Origin: Calliopsis andreniformis
Taxonomy: Eukaryota; Arthropoda; Insecta; Hymenoptera; Andrenidae
NCBI RefSeq assembly: GCF_051401765.1
Contig: NW_027480534.1
Span: forward strand, 124,001 to 188,000
Direction: 5' to 3'
Length of the DNA stretch: 64,000 nucleotides
The notes beneath the pieces are model-generated. The model saw only the letters and a program-made list of their open reading frames with translations, was not told the origin of the DNA and made no database searches. The stretch's first letter is position 1; each line of letters begins with the position of its first letter. Below, in pieces: positions 1 to 11,936 of this stretch. The translations under genes were made by a program, and so were the position numbers.

Positions 1-1154
1 GACGATTGAGGACTGAGGACTGAGGATTGAGGATTGAGAATTGAGGATTGAGGATTGAGGATTGAAGATTGAGGATTGGGTATTGGGGATTGAAGAATGG
101 GGGTCGAGGATTGAGGATTGAGGATTGAGGATTGAAGATTGAGTATTCAGGGTTGAAGGTTGACCATTGAGGATTGAGGATTGATGATTGAGAATTGAGG
201 ATTGAGGATTGAAGATTGAGTATTGAGGATTGAAGATTGAAGATTGAGTATTGAGGATCGAAAATTGAGGATTGAGGATGAGGGCTGAGGGTTGAGACTT
301 GAGGTTTGAGTATTGAATCCTGCGAATTCAGTATATTCTATTGAGTATTGAGAATTGAGGATTGATGGTTGAGTATTGAGGATACAGAATTGAGGATTGA
401 GGATTGAGTATTGAAGGTTGAGGATTGATGATTGAGAATTGAGGATTGAGGATTGAGTATCGAGGATTGAGGATTGAAGATTGAGTATTGAGGATGGAAG
501 ATTGAGTATTGAGGATTGAAGATTGAGGATTGAGGATTGAGGATTGAAGATTGAAGATTGAGTATTGAGGATTGAAGATTGAGGATTGAGGATTGAGGAT
601 CGAGGATGGAGGATGAGGGGTGAGGGTTGAGGATTGAGGTTTGAGCATTGAAACCTGCGAATTCAGGATATTCTATAGAGTATTGGGAATTGAGGATTGG
701 TGGTTGAGTATTGAGGATTGAGAATTGAGGATTGAGGATTGAGGATTGAGGATTGAGGATTGAGGATTGAGGATTGAAGATTGAGTATTGCGGATTGAAG
801 ATTGAGGATTGAGGATTGAGGATTGAGGATTGAGGATTGAAGATTGAGTATTCAGGATTGAAGGTTGACCATTGAGGATTGAGGATTGAGGATTGAAGAT
901 TGAGGATTGGGTATTGGGGATTGAAGAATGAGGGTCGAGGATTGAGGATTGAGGATTGAGGATTGAAGATTGAGTATTCAGGATTGAAGGTTGACCATTG
1001 AGGATTGAGGATTGAGGATTGAGAATTGAGGATTGATGATTGAAGATTGAGTATTGAGGATTGAAGATTGAAGATTGAGTATTGAGGATCGAAGATTGAG
1101 GATTGAGGATGAGGGCTGAGGGTTGAGGATTGACCTTTGAGTATTGAATCCTGA
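1..1154 (+). repeat. Partial A-B-C higher-order repeat at window edge
   Basis: The first bases match the sequence found about 110 bp after an A landmark (compare 1265 onward), so the window opens just inside a higher-order unit. It contains a B landmark at 324, with the variant preamble GAGGTTTGAG, and a C landmark at 659. The same arrangement recurs at 9686-10517, where the B to C and C to A distances are again 335 and 496 bp. Confidence 0.75.
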
Positions 1155-1180
1155 GAATTCAGGATATTCTATTGAGTATT
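1146..1180 (+). other. Class A landmark with perfect hairpin (example)
   Basis: The core ATCCTGAGAATTCAGGAT (1148-1165) is a perfect 7-bp inverted repeat, ATCCTGA and TCAGGAT, around a GAAT loop. It is preceded by GATTGACCTTTGAGTATTGA and followed by ATTCTATTGAG and GATGGTTAAG. Other A landmarks: 2363, 3857, 6293, 7501, 9323, 10517, 11460, 13953, 15356 (one arm base changed), 19059, 21865, 22647, 25281, 30415, 31113, 32509, 33478, 41290, 42266, 49693, 52443, 52869 and 53651; some of the later ones have changed right arms. Confidence 0.85.
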
Positions 1181-1578
1181 GAGAATTGAGAATTGATGGT
1201 TAAGTATTGAGTATTGAGGATTGAGGATTGAGGACTGAGCATTGAAGATTGAGGATTGATGACTGACGATTGAGGACTGAGGACTGAGGATTGAGGATTG
1301 AGAATTGAGGATTGAGGATTGAGGATTGAAGATTGAGGATTGGGTGTTGGGGATTGAAGAATGAGGGTCGAGGATTGAGGATTGAGGATTGAGGATTGAA
1401 GATTGAGTATTCAGGATTGAAGGTTGACCATTGAGGATTGAGGATTGAGGATTGAGAATTGAGGATTGATGATTGAAGATTGAGTATTGAGGATTGAAGA
1501 TTGAAGATTGAGTATTGAGGATCGAAGATTGAGGATTGAGGATGAGGGCTGAGGGTTGAGACTTGAGGCTTGAGTATT

Positions 1579-1613
1579 GAATCCTGCGAATTCAGTATAT
1601 TCTATTGAGTATT
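1579..1613 (+). other. Class B landmark (example)
   Basis: Core CCTGCGAATTCAGTATATTC, preceded by GAGACTTGAGGCTTGAG or the GGTTTGAG version and followed by GATGGTTGAGTATTGAG. The C in CCTGC and the T in CAGTAT break the hairpin arms. Others: 324, 2796, 3012, 4290, 4506, 5232 (GAATCC), 5448, 6726, 7934, 9686 and 10950. Later B-like copies read CAGGATATTC: 15789, 23297, 28075, 30666, 31412, 37055, 40193, 45843, 53295, 55823, 57900 and 60020. Confidence 0.8.
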
Positions 1614-1920
1614 GAGAATTGAGGATTGATGGTTGAGTATTGAGGATAGAGGATTGAGGATTGAGGATTGAGTATTGAAGATTGAGGATTGCTGATTGAG
1701 AATTGAGGACTGAGGATTGAGTATCGAGGATTGAGGATTGAAGATTGAGTATTAAGGATTGAAGATTGAGTATTGAGGATTGCAGATTGAGGATTGAGGA
1801 TTGAGGATTGAAGATTGAAGATTGAGTATTGAGGATTGAAGATTGAGGATTGAGGATTGAGGATTGAGGATCGAGGATGGAGGATGAGGGGTGAGGGTTG
1901 AGGGTTGAGGTTTGAGTATT

Positions 1921-1955
1921 GAAACCTGCGAATTCAGGATATTCTATTGAGTATT
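1921..1955 (+). other. Class C landmark (example)
   Basis: Core GAAACCTGCGAATTCAGG, in the left domain preceded by GGATGAGGGGTGAGGG. Others: 659, 3347, 4841, 5790, 7068, 8276, 10021, 11809, 14142, 16125, 19248, 22836, 23633, 25470, 28411, 32698, 41479, 48682, 48913 and 51313. At 659, 3347, 4841 and 5790 the right side reads TCTATAGAG instead of TCTATTGAG. Confidence 0.8.
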
Positions 1956-2362
1956 GAGAATTGAGGATTGATGGTTGAGTATTGAGGATTGAGAATTGAG
2001 GATTGAGGATTGAGTATTGAAGATCGAGGAATGATGATTGAGGATTGAGGATTGAGGATTGAGGATTGAGGGTTGAGGATGGAGGATTGAAGAGAGAGGA
2101 CCGAGTATTGAGGATTGATGGTTGAGATTTGTGTGTTGAGTATTGAGGATTGAGGATTGAGGATTGAGGATTGAAGATTGAGTATTCAGGATTGAAGGTT
2201 GACCATTGAGGATTGAGGATTGAGGATTGAGAATTGAGGATTGATGATTGAAGATTGAGTATTGAGGATTGAAGATTGAAGATTGAGTATTGAGGATCGA
2301 AGATTGAGGATTGAGGATGAGGGCTGAGGGTTGAGGGTTGACCTTTGAGTATTGAATCCTGA

Positions 2363-3856
2363 GAATTCAGGATATTCTATTGAGTATTGAGAATTGAGAA
2401 TTGATGGTTAAGTATTGAGTATTGAGGATTGAGGATTGAGGACTGAGCATTGAAGATTGAGGATTGATGACTGACGATTGAGGACTGAGGACTGAGGATT
2501 GAGGATTGAGAATTGAGGATTGAGGATTGAGGATTGAAGATTGAGGATTGGGTGTTGGGGATTGAAGAATGAGGGTCGAGGATTGAGGATTGAGGATTGA
2601 GGATTGAAGATTGAGTATTCAGGATTGAAGGTTGACCATTGAGGATTGAGGATTGAGGATTGAGAATTGAGGATTGATGATTGAAGATTGAGTATTGAGG
2701 ATTGAAGATTGAAGATTGAGTATTGAGGATCGAAGATTGAGGATTGAGGATGAGGGCTGAGGGTTGAGACTTGAGGCTTGAGTATTGAATCCTGCGAATT
2801 CAGTATATTCTATTGAGTATTGAGAATTGAGGATTGATGGTTGAGTATTGAGGATAGAGGATTGAGGATTGAGGATTGAGTATTGAAGATTGAGGATTGA
2901 AGATTGAGTATTGAGGATTGAAGATTGAAGATTGAGTATTGAGGATCGAAAATTGAGGATTGAGGATGAGGGCTGAGGGTTGAGACTTGAGGTTTGAGTA
3001 TTGAATCCTGCGAATTCAGTATATTCTATTGAGTATTGAGAATTGAGGATTGATGGTTGAGTATTCAGGATACAGAATTGAGGATTGAGGATTGAGTATT
3101 GAAGATTGAGGATTGATGATTGAGAATTGAGGATTGAGGATTGAGTATCGAGGATTGAGGATTGAAGATTGAGTATTGAGGATTGAAGATTGAGTATTGA
3201 GGATTGAAGATTGAGGATTGAGGATTGAGGATTGAAGATTGAAGATTGAGTATTGAGGATTGAAGATTGAGGATTGAGGATTGAGGATCGAGGATGGAGG
3301 ATGAGGGGTGAGGGTTGAGGTTTGAGGTTTGAGCATTGAAACCTGCGAATTCAGGATATTCTATAGAGTATTGGGAATTGAGGATTGGTGGTTGAGTATT
3401 GAGGATTGAGAATTGAGGATTGAGGATTGAGGATTGAGGATTGAGGATTGAGGATTGAGGATTGAAGATTGAGTATTGCGGATTGAAGATTGAGGATTGA
3501 GGATTGAGGATTGAGGATTGAGGATTGAGGATTGAAGATTGAGTATTCAGGATTGAAGGTTGACCATTGAGGATTGAGGATTGAGGATTGAAGATTGAGG
3601 ATTGGGTATTGGGGATTGAAGAATGAGGGTCGAGGATTGAGGATTGAGGATTGAGGATTGAAGATTGAGTATTCAGGATTGAAGGTTGACCATTGAGGAT
3701 TGAGGATTGAGGATTGAGAATTGAGGATTGATGATTGATGATTGAAGATTGAGTATTGAGGATTGAAGATTGAAGATTGAGTATTGAGGATCGAAGATTG
3801 AGGATTGAGGATGAGGGCTGAGGGTTGAGGATTGACCTTTGAGTATTGAATCCTGA
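2363..3856 (+). repeat. Expanded higher-order unit A-B-B-C, 1,494 bp
   Basis: Landmarks are A at 2363, B at 2796, a second B at 3012, and C at 3347, with the next A at 3857. Relative to the 1,208-bp unit it carries an additional 216-bp B unit, and the distances on either side differ. The 216-bp step is found again at 4290-4506 and 5232-5448, so it is a reusable sub-unit. Confidence 0.8.
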
Positions 3857-6292
3857 GAATTCAGGATATTCTATTGAGTATTGAGAATTGAGAATTGATG
3901 GTTAAGTATTGAGTATTGAGGATTGAGGATTGAGGACTGAGCATTGAAGATTGAGGATTGATGACTGACGATTGAGGACTGAGGACTGAGGATTGAGGAT
4001 TGAGAATTGAGGATTGAGGATTGAGGATTGAAGATTGAGGATTGGGTGTTGGGGATTGAAGAATGAGGGTCGAGGATTGAGGATTGAGGATTGAGGATTG
4101 AAGATTGAGTATTCAGGATTGAAGGTTGACCATTGAGGATTGAGGATTGAGGATTGAGAATTGAGGATTGATGATTGAAGATTGAGTATTGAGGATTGAA
4201 GATTGAAGATTGAGTATTGAGGATCGAAGATTGAGGATTGAGGATGAGGGCTGAGGGTTGAGACTTGAGGCTTGAGTATTGAATCCTGCGAATTCAGTAT
4301 ATTCTATTGAGTATTGAGAATTGAGGATTGATGGTTGAGTATTGAGGATAGAGGATTGAGGATTGAGGATTGAGTATTGAAGATTGAGGATTGAAGATTG
4401 AGTATTGAGGATTGAAGATTGAAGATTGAGTATTGAGGATCGAAAATTGAGGATTGAGGATGAGGGCTGAGGGTTGAGACTTGAGGTTTGAGTATTGAAT
4501 CCTGCGAATTCAGTATATTCTATTGAGTATTGAGAATTGAGGATTGATGGTTGAGTATTGAGGATACAGAATTGAGGATTGAGGATTGAGTATTGAAGAT
4601 TGAGGATTGATGATTGAGAATTGAGGATTGAGGATTGAGTATCGAGGATTGAGGATTGAAGATTGAGTATTGAGGATTGAAGATTGAGTATTGAGGATTG
4701 AAGATTGAGGATTGAGGATTGAGGACTGAAGATTGAAGATTGAGTATTGAGGATTGAAGATTGAGGATTGAGGATTGAGGATCGAGGATGGAGGATGAGG
4801 GGTGAGGGTTGAGGTTTGAGGTTTGAGCATTGAAACCTGCGAATTCAGGATATTCTATAGAGTATTGGGAATTGAGGATTGGTGGTTGAGTATTGAGGAT
4901 TGAGAATTGAGGATTGAGGATTGAGGATTGAGGATTGAGGATTGAGAATTGAGGATTGAGGATTGAGGATTGAAGATTGAGGATTGGGTGTTGGGGATTG
5001 AAGAATGAGGGTCGAGGATTGAGGATTGAGGATTGAGGATTGAAGATTGAGTATTCAGGATTGAAGGTTGACCATTGAGGATTGAGGATTGAGGATTGAG
5101 AATTGAGGATTGATGATTGAAGATTGAGTATTGAGGATTGAAGATTGAAGATTGAGTATTGAGGATCGAAGATTGAGGATTGAGGATGAGGGCTGAGGGT
5201 TGAGACTTGAGGCTTGAGTATTGAATCCTGCGAATCCAGTATATTCTATTGAGTATTGAGAATTGAGGATTGATGGTTGAGTATTGAGGATAGAGGATTG
5301 AGGATTGAGGATTGAGTATTGAAGATTGAGGATTGAAGATTGAGTATTGAGGATTGAAGATTGAAGATTGAGTATTGAGGATCGAAAATTGAGGATTGAG
5401 GATGAGGGCTGAGGGTTGAGACTTGAGGTTTGAGTATTGAATCCTGCGAATTCAGTATATTCTATTGAGTATTGAGAATTGAGGATTGCTGGTTGAGTAT
5501 TGAGGATACAGAATTGAGGATTGAGGATTGAGTATTGAAGATTGAGGATTGATGATTGAGAATTGAGGATTGAGGATTGAGTATCGAGGATTGAGGATTG
5601 AAGATTGAGTATTGAGGATTGAAGATTGAGTATTGAGGATTGAAGATTGAGGATTGAGGATTGAGGATTGAGGATTGAAGATTGAAGATTGAGTATTGAG
5701 GATTGAAGATTGAGGATTGAGGATTGAGGATCGAGGATGGAGGATGAGGGGTGAGGGTTGAGGATTGAGGTTTGAGCATTGAAACCTGCGAATTCAGGAT
5801 ATTCTATAGAGTATTGGGAATTGAGGATTGGTGGTTGAGTATTGAGGATTGAGAATTGAGGATTGAGGATTGAGGATTGAGGATTGAGGATTGAGGATTG
5901 AGGATTGAAGATTGAGTATTGCGGATTGAAGATTGAGGATTGAGGATTGAGGATTGAAGATTGAGGATTGAGGATTGAAGATTGAGTATTCAGGATTGAA
6001 GGTTGACCATTGAGGATTGAGGATTGAGGATTGAAGATTGAGGATTGGGTATTGGGGATTGAAGAATGAGGGTCGAGGATTGAGGATTGAGGATTGAGGA
6101 TTGAAGATTGAGTATTCAGGATTGAAGGTTGACCATTGAGAATTGAGGATTGAGGATTGAGAATTGAGGATTGATGATTGAAGATTGAGTATTGAGGATT
6201 GAAGATTGAAGATTGAGTATTGAGGATCGAAGATTGAGGATTGAGGATGAGGGCTGAGGGTTGAGGATTGACGTTTGAGTATTGAATCCTGA
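3857..6292 (+). repeat. Expanded higher-order unit with two B-B-C runs
   Basis: Landmarks are A 3857, B 4290, B 4506, C 4841, B 5232, B 5448 and C 5790, then A at 6293. The order is A-B-B-C-B-B-C, so an A landmark is missing between 4841 and 5232. This looks like a deletion or unequal exchange that joined a C unit to a B unit. The B landmark at 5232 has lost its EcoRI site (GAATCC). Confidence 0.75.
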
Positions 6293-7500
6293 GAATTCAG
6301 GATATTCTATTGAGTATTGAGAATTGAGAATTGATGGTTAAGTATTGAGTATTGAGGATTGAGGATTGAGGACTGAGCATTGAAGATTGAGGATTGATGA
6401 CTGACGATTGAGGACTGAGGACTGAGGATTGAGGATTGAGAATTGAGGATTGAGGATTGAGGATTGAAGATTGAGGATTGGGTGTTGGGGATTGAAGAAT
6501 GAGGGTCGAGGATTGAGGATTGAGGATTGAGGATTGAAGATTGAGTATTCAGGATTGAAGGTTGACCATTGAGGATTGAGGATTGAGGATTGAGAATTGA
6601 GGATTGATGATTGAAGATTGAGTATTGAGGATTGAAGATTGAAGATTGAGTATTGAGGATCGAAGATTGAGGATTGAGGATGAGGGCTGAGGGTTGAGAC
6701 TTGAGGCTTGAGTATTGAATCCTGCGAATTCAGTATATTCTATTGAGTATTGAGAATTGAGGATTGATGGTTGAGTATTGAGGATAGAGGATTGAGGATT
6801 GAGGATTGAGTATTGAAGATTGAGGATTGCTGATTGAGAATTGAGGACTGAGGATTGAGTATCGAGGATTGAGGATTGAAGATTGAGTATTAAGGATTGA
6901 AGATTGAGTATTGAGGATTGCAGATTGAGGATTGAGGATTGAGGATTGAAGATTGAAGATTGAGTATTGAGGATTGAAGATTGAGGATTGAGGATTGAGG
7001 ATTGAGGATCGAGGATGGAGGATGAGGGGTGAGGGTTGAGGGTTGAGGTTTGAGTATTGAAACCTGCGAATTCAGGATATTCTATTGAGTATTGAGAATT
7101 GAGGATTGATGGTTGAGTATTGAGGATTGAGAATTGAGGATTGAGGATTGAGTATTGAAGATCGAGGAATGATGATTGAGGATTGAGGATTGAGGATTGA
7201 GGATTGAGGGTTCAGGATGGAGGATTGAAGAGAGAGGACCGAGTATTGAGGATTGATGGTTGAGATTTGTGTGTTGAGTATTGAGGATTGAGGATTGAGG
7301 ATTGAGGATTGAAGATTGAGTATTCAGGATTGAAGGTTGACCATTGAGGATTGAGGATTGAGGATTGAGAATTGAGGATTGATGATTGAAGATTGAGTAT
7401 TGAGGATTGAAGATTGAAGATTGAGTATTGAGAATCGAAGATTGAGGATTGAGGATGAGGGCTGAGGGTTGAGGATTGACCTTTGAGTATTGAATCCTGA
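6293..7500 (+). repeat. Higher-order repeat unit A-B-C, 1,208 bp
   Basis: Landmarks A 6293, B 6726 and C 7068, with the next A at 7501, repeat the 433/342/433 spacing of 1155-2362 at an offset of 5,138 bp. The segment 7081-7300 shares with 1940-2160 the unusual blocks AGATCGAGGAATGATG, GAAGAGAGAGGACCGAG and GAGATTTGTGTG. Confidence 0.85.
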
Positions 7501-8508
7501 GAATTCAGGATATTCTATTGAGTATTGAGAATTGAGAATTGATGGTTAAGTATTGAGTATTGAGGATTGAGGATTGAGGACTGAGCATTGAAGATTGAGG
7601 ATTGATGACTGACGATTGAGGACTGAGGACTGAGGATTGAGGATTGAGAATTGAGGATTGAGGATTGAGGATTGAAGATTGAGGATTGGGTGTTGGGGAT
7701 TGAAGAATGAGGGTCGAGGATTGAGGATTGAGGATTGAGGATTGAAGATTGAGTATTCAGGATTGAAGGTTGACCATTGAGGATTGAGGATTGAGGATTG
7801 AGAATTGAGGATTGATGATTGAAGATTGAGTATTGAGGATTGAAGATTGAAGATTGAGTATTGAGGATCGAAGATTGAGGATTGAGGATGAGGGCTGAGG
7901 GTTGAGACTTGAGGCTTGAGTATTGAAACCTGCGAATTCAGTATATTCTATTGAGTATTGAGAATTGAGGATTGATGGTTGAGTATTGAGGATAGAGGAT
8001 TGAGGATTGAGGATTGAGTATTGAAGATTGAGGATTGCTGATTGAGAATTGAGGACTGAGGATTGAGTATCGAGGATTGAGGATTGAAGATTGAGTATTA
8101 AGGATTGAAGATTGAGTATTGAGGATTGCAGATTGAGGATTGAGGATTGAGGATTGAAGATTGAAGATTGAGTATTGAGGATTGAAGATTGAGGATTGAG
8201 GATTGAGTATTGAGGATCGAGGATGGAGGATGAGGGGTGAGGGTTGAGGGTTGAGGTTTGAGTATTGAAACCTGCGAATTCAGGATATTCTATTGAGTAT
8301 TGAGAATTGAGGATTGATGGTTGAGTATTGAGGATTGAGAATTGAGGATTGAGGATTGAGTATTGAAGATCGAGGAATGATGATTGAGGATTGAGGATTG
8401 AGGATTGAGGATTGAGGGTTGAGGATGGAGGATTGAAGAGAGAGGACCGAGTATTGAGGATTGATGGTTGAGATTTGTGTGTTGAGTATTGAGGATTGAG
8501 GATTGAGG
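7501..8508 (+). repeat. Higher-order unit A-B-C running into the D/E block
   Basis: Landmarks are A 7501, B 7934 and C 8276. After C the sequence does not return to A. From about 8509 it enters the first D/E block (D at 8682, 406 bp after C). A C to D step of 406 bp is found again at 16125-16531, 23633-24039 and 28411-28817, so this transition was copied with its neighbours. Confidence 0.75.
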
Positions 8509-8672
8509 ATTAAGGATTGAGGGTTGAGGACTGAGGATTGAGGATTGACGCTTGAGGATTGAGGGTTGAGGATGGAGGATTGAGGAGAGAGGACTGAGTG
8601 TTAAGGATTGAGTGTTGAGAATTGATGTTTGAGGATTGAGATTTCATTATTGAATATTGTGGATTGAGTATT

Positions 8673-8707
8673 GAACCATGAGAATTCAGGATATTCTATT
8701 GGGTATT
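8673..8707 (+). other. Class D landmark (example)
   Basis: Core GAACCATGAGAATTCAGG followed by TATTGGGTATTGAGAAG, with an AT-rich lead (TTGAATATTGTGGATTGAG). Others: 12110, 16531, 20512, 24039, 26734, 28817, 32210, 40991, 54343 and 61996. D is followed 272 bp later by E in most copies. Confidence 0.8.
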
Positions 8708-8944
8708 GAGAAGTGATGGTTCATGGTTGAGTATTGAGTATTGATGATTGAGTACTGAGGGTTGAGGATTGAGGACGAGGACTGACGGTTGAGGATTGAG
8801 GATTGAGGATTGAGGACTGAGGATTGAGGACTGAGGATTGAGGATGGAGGATTCAAGACAGAGGACTGAGTGTTGAGGATTGAGTGCTGAGAATTGATGT
8901 TTGAGGATTGAGATTTGATTATTGTATATTGTGGACTGAGTATT

Positions 8945-8979
8945 GTACCATGAGGCTTCAGGATATTCTATTGAGTATT
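8945..8979 (+). other. Class E landmark, EcoRI core lost (example)
   Basis: Core ACCATGAGGCTTCAGGATAT, in which GAATTC has become GGCTTC. Everything around the core is homologous to class D. Others: 12382, 16803, 17495, 20784, 24311, 25003, 27006, 29089, 62268 and 62918. Confidence 0.8.
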
Positions 8980-9228
8980 GAGAAGTGATGATTGATGGTT
9001 GAGTATTGAGTATTGATGATTGAGTACTGAGGGTTGAGGATTGAGGACGAGGACTGACGGTTGAGTATTGAGGATTGAGGATTGAGGATTGAGGACTGAG
9101 GATTGATGTCTGAGGATTGAGGATTGAGGATTGAGGATTGAGGATTGAGGATTGAAGATTGAGGATTGGGGACTGAGGATTGAAGATTGAGGATTGAGGA
9201 CTGAGGATTGAGGATTGAAGATTGAGGA

Positions 9229-11936
9229 TTGAATATTGAGGATTGTGGATTGAGGATTGAGGATTGAGGATTGAGGAAGAGGGCTGAGGGTTGAGGACTG
9301 ACCTTTGAGTATTGAATCCTGAGAATTCAGGATATTCTACTGAGTACTGAGAATTGAGAATTGATGGTTATGTATTGAGTATTGAGGATTGAGGATTGAG
9401 GACTGAGTATTGAAGATTGAGGATTGATGATTGAGTATTGAGGATTGAGGATTGAGGATTGAGGATTGAGGATTGAAGATTGAGTATTAAGGACTGAAGA
9501 TTGAGTATTCAGGGTTGAAGGTTGACCATTGAGGATTGAGGATTGAGGATTGAGAATTGAGGATTGAGGATTGAAGATTGAGTATTGAGGATTGAAGGTT
9601 GAAGATTGAGTATTGAGGATCGAAAATTGAGGATTGAGGATGAGGGCTGAGGGTTGAGACTTGAGGTTTGAGTATTGAATCCTGCGAATTCAGTATATTC
9701 TATTGAGTATTGAGAATTGAGGATTGATGGTTGAGTATTGAGGATAGAGAATTGAGGATTGAGGATTGAGTATTGAAGATTGAGGATTGATGATTGAGAA
9801 TTGAGGATTGAGGATTGAGTATCGAGGATTGAGGATTGAAGATTGAGTATTGAGGATTGAAGATTGAGTATTGAGGATTGAAGATTGAGGATTGAGGATT
9901 GAGGATTGAAGATTGAAGATTGAGTATTGAGGATTGAAGATTGAGGATTGAGGATTGAGGATCGAGGATGGAGGATGAGGGGTGAGGGTTGAGGATTGAG
10001 GTTTGAGCATTGAAACCTGCGAATTCAGGATATTCTATTGAGTATTGGGAATTGAGGATTGGTGGTTGAGTATTGAGGATTGAGAATTGAGGATTGAGGA
10101 TTGAGGATTGAGGATTGAGGATTGAGGATTGAGGATTGAAGATTGAGTATTGCGGATTGAAGATTGAGGATTGAGGATTGAGGATTGAGGATTGAGGATT
10201 GAAGATTGAGTATTCAGGATTGAAGGTTGACCATTGAGGATTGAGGATTGAGGATTGAAGATTGAGGATTGGGTATTGGGGATTGAAGAATGAGGGTCGA
10301 GGATTGAGGATTGAGGATTGAGGATTGAAGATTGAGTATTCAGGATTGAAGGTTGACCATTGAGGATTGAGGATTGAGGATTGAGAATTGAGGATTGATG
10401 ATTGAAGATTGAGTATTGAGGATTGAAGATTGAAGATTGAGTATTGAGGATCGAAGATTGAGGATTGAGGATGAGGGCTGAGGGTTGAGGATTGACCTTT
10501 GAGTATTGAATCCTGAGAATTCAGGATATTCTATTGAGTATTGAGAATTGAGAATTGATGGTTAAGTATTGAGTATTGACGATTGAGGATTGAGGACTGA
10601 GCATTGAAGATTGAGGATTGATGACTGACGATTGAGGACTGAGGACTGAGGATTGAGGATTGAGAATTGAGGATTGAGGATTGAGGATTGAAGATTGAGG
10701 ATTGGGTGTTGGGGATTGAAGAATGAGGGTCGAGGATTGAGGATTGAGGATTGAGGATTGAAGATTGAGTATTCAGGATTGAAGGTTGACCATTGAGGAT
10801 TGAGGATTGAGGATTGAGAATTGAGGATTGATGATTGAAGATTGAGTATTGAGGATTGAAGATTGAAGATTGAGTATTGAGGATCGAAGATTGAGGATTG
10901 AGGATGAGGGCTGAGGGTTGAGACTTGAGGCTTGAGTATTGAACCCTGCGAATTCAGTATATTCTATTGAGTATTGAGAATTGAGGATTGATGGTTGAGT
11001 ATTGAGGATAGAGGATTGAGGATTGAGGATTGAGTATTGAAGATTGAGGATTGCTGATTGAGAATTGAGGACTGAGGATTGAGTATCGAGGATTGAGGAT
11101 TGAAGATTGAGTATTAAGGATTGAAGATTGAGTATTGAGGATTGCAGATTGAGGATTGAGGATTGAGGATTGAAGATTGAAGATTGAGTATTGAGGATTG
11201 AAGATTGAGGATTGGGTATTGGGGATTGAAGAATGAGGGTCGAGGATTGAGGAATGAGGATTGAGGATTGAAGATTGAGTATTCAGGATTGAAGGTTGAC
11301 CATTGAGGATTGAGGATTGAGGATTGAGAATTGAGGATTGATGATTGAAGATTGAGTATTGAGGATTGAAGATTGAAGATTGAGTATTGAGGATCGAAGA
11401 TTGAGGATTGAGGATGAGGGCTGAGGGTTGAGGATTGACCTTTGAGTATTGAATCCTGAGAATTCAGGATATTCTATTGAGAATTGAGAATTGAGAATTG
11501 ATGGTTAAGTATTGAGTATTGAGGATTGAGGATTGAGGACTGAGCATTGAAGATTGAGGATTGATGACTGACGATTGAGGACTGAGGACTGAGGATTGAG
11601 GATTGAGAATTGAGGATTGAGGATTGAGGATTGAAGATTGAGGATTGGGTGTTGGGGATTGAAGAATGAGGGTCGAGGATTGAGGATTGAAGATTGAAGA
11701 TTGAGTATTCAGGATTGAAGGTTGACCATTGAGGATTGAGGATTGAGGATCGAGGATGGAGGATGAGGGGTGAGGGTTGAGGGTTGAGGTTTGAGTATTG
11801 AAACCTGCGAATTCAGGATATTCTATTGAGTATTGAGAATTGAGGATTGATGGTTGAGTATTGAGGATTGAGAATTGAGGATTGAGGATTGAGTATTGAA
11901 GATCGAGGAATGATGATTGAGGATTGAGGATTGAGG
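9229..11936 (+). repeat. Return of A-B-C units after the first D-E block
   Basis: Landmarks are A 9323, B 9686, C 10021, A 10517, B 10950, A 11460 and C 11809. The run 10021-10950 matches 659-1588 at an offset of 9,362 bp. The B at 10950 is followed by A at 11460 with no C between them, so a C unit has been lost. C to D (11809 to 12110) is 301 bp rather than the 406 bp seen elsewhere, a loss of exactly 15 heptamers. Confidence 0.7.

Larger units (their letters stand above)
1155..2362 (+). repeat. Higher-order repeat unit A-B-C, 1,208 bp
   Basis: Landmarks A at 1155, B at 1588 and C at 1930 are followed by the next A at 2363, giving steps of 433, 342 and 433 bp. This is the basic higher-order unit of the left part of the window. 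The same spacing is repeated exactly at 6293-7500. The unit is 7 x 172 + 4 bp, which fits three hexamer slips, one before each landmark. Copies differ by scattered substitutions, such as GGATTGACC against GGGTTGACC before the A landmark. Confidence 0.85.
8509..9228 (+). repeat. D-E block, copy 1
   Basis: The block begins near GATTAAGGATTGAGGG and contains D at 8682 and E at 8954, 272 bp apart. It is almost the same as 11937-12650 at an offset of 3,428 bp (D 12110, E 12382; marker GATTGATGTC at 9101 and 12529). The stretch before each landmark is AT-richer (ATTTGATTATTG, AATATTGTGG), unlike the A-B-C units. The E landmark reads GGCTTC where the others have GAATTC. Confidence 0.75.

Noticed and set aside
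1148..1165. Rho-independent terminator or operator
   Set aside because: There is a 7-bp inverted repeat, but no T-run after it and no gene next to it. It recurs as part of the satellite unit.
8509..9228. Replication origin iterons or DnaA boxes in the AT-richer D/E lead sequences
   Set aside because: TTTGATTATTG and AATATTGTGG are only mildly AT-rich, show no DnaA-box consensus, and are repeated many times across the window.
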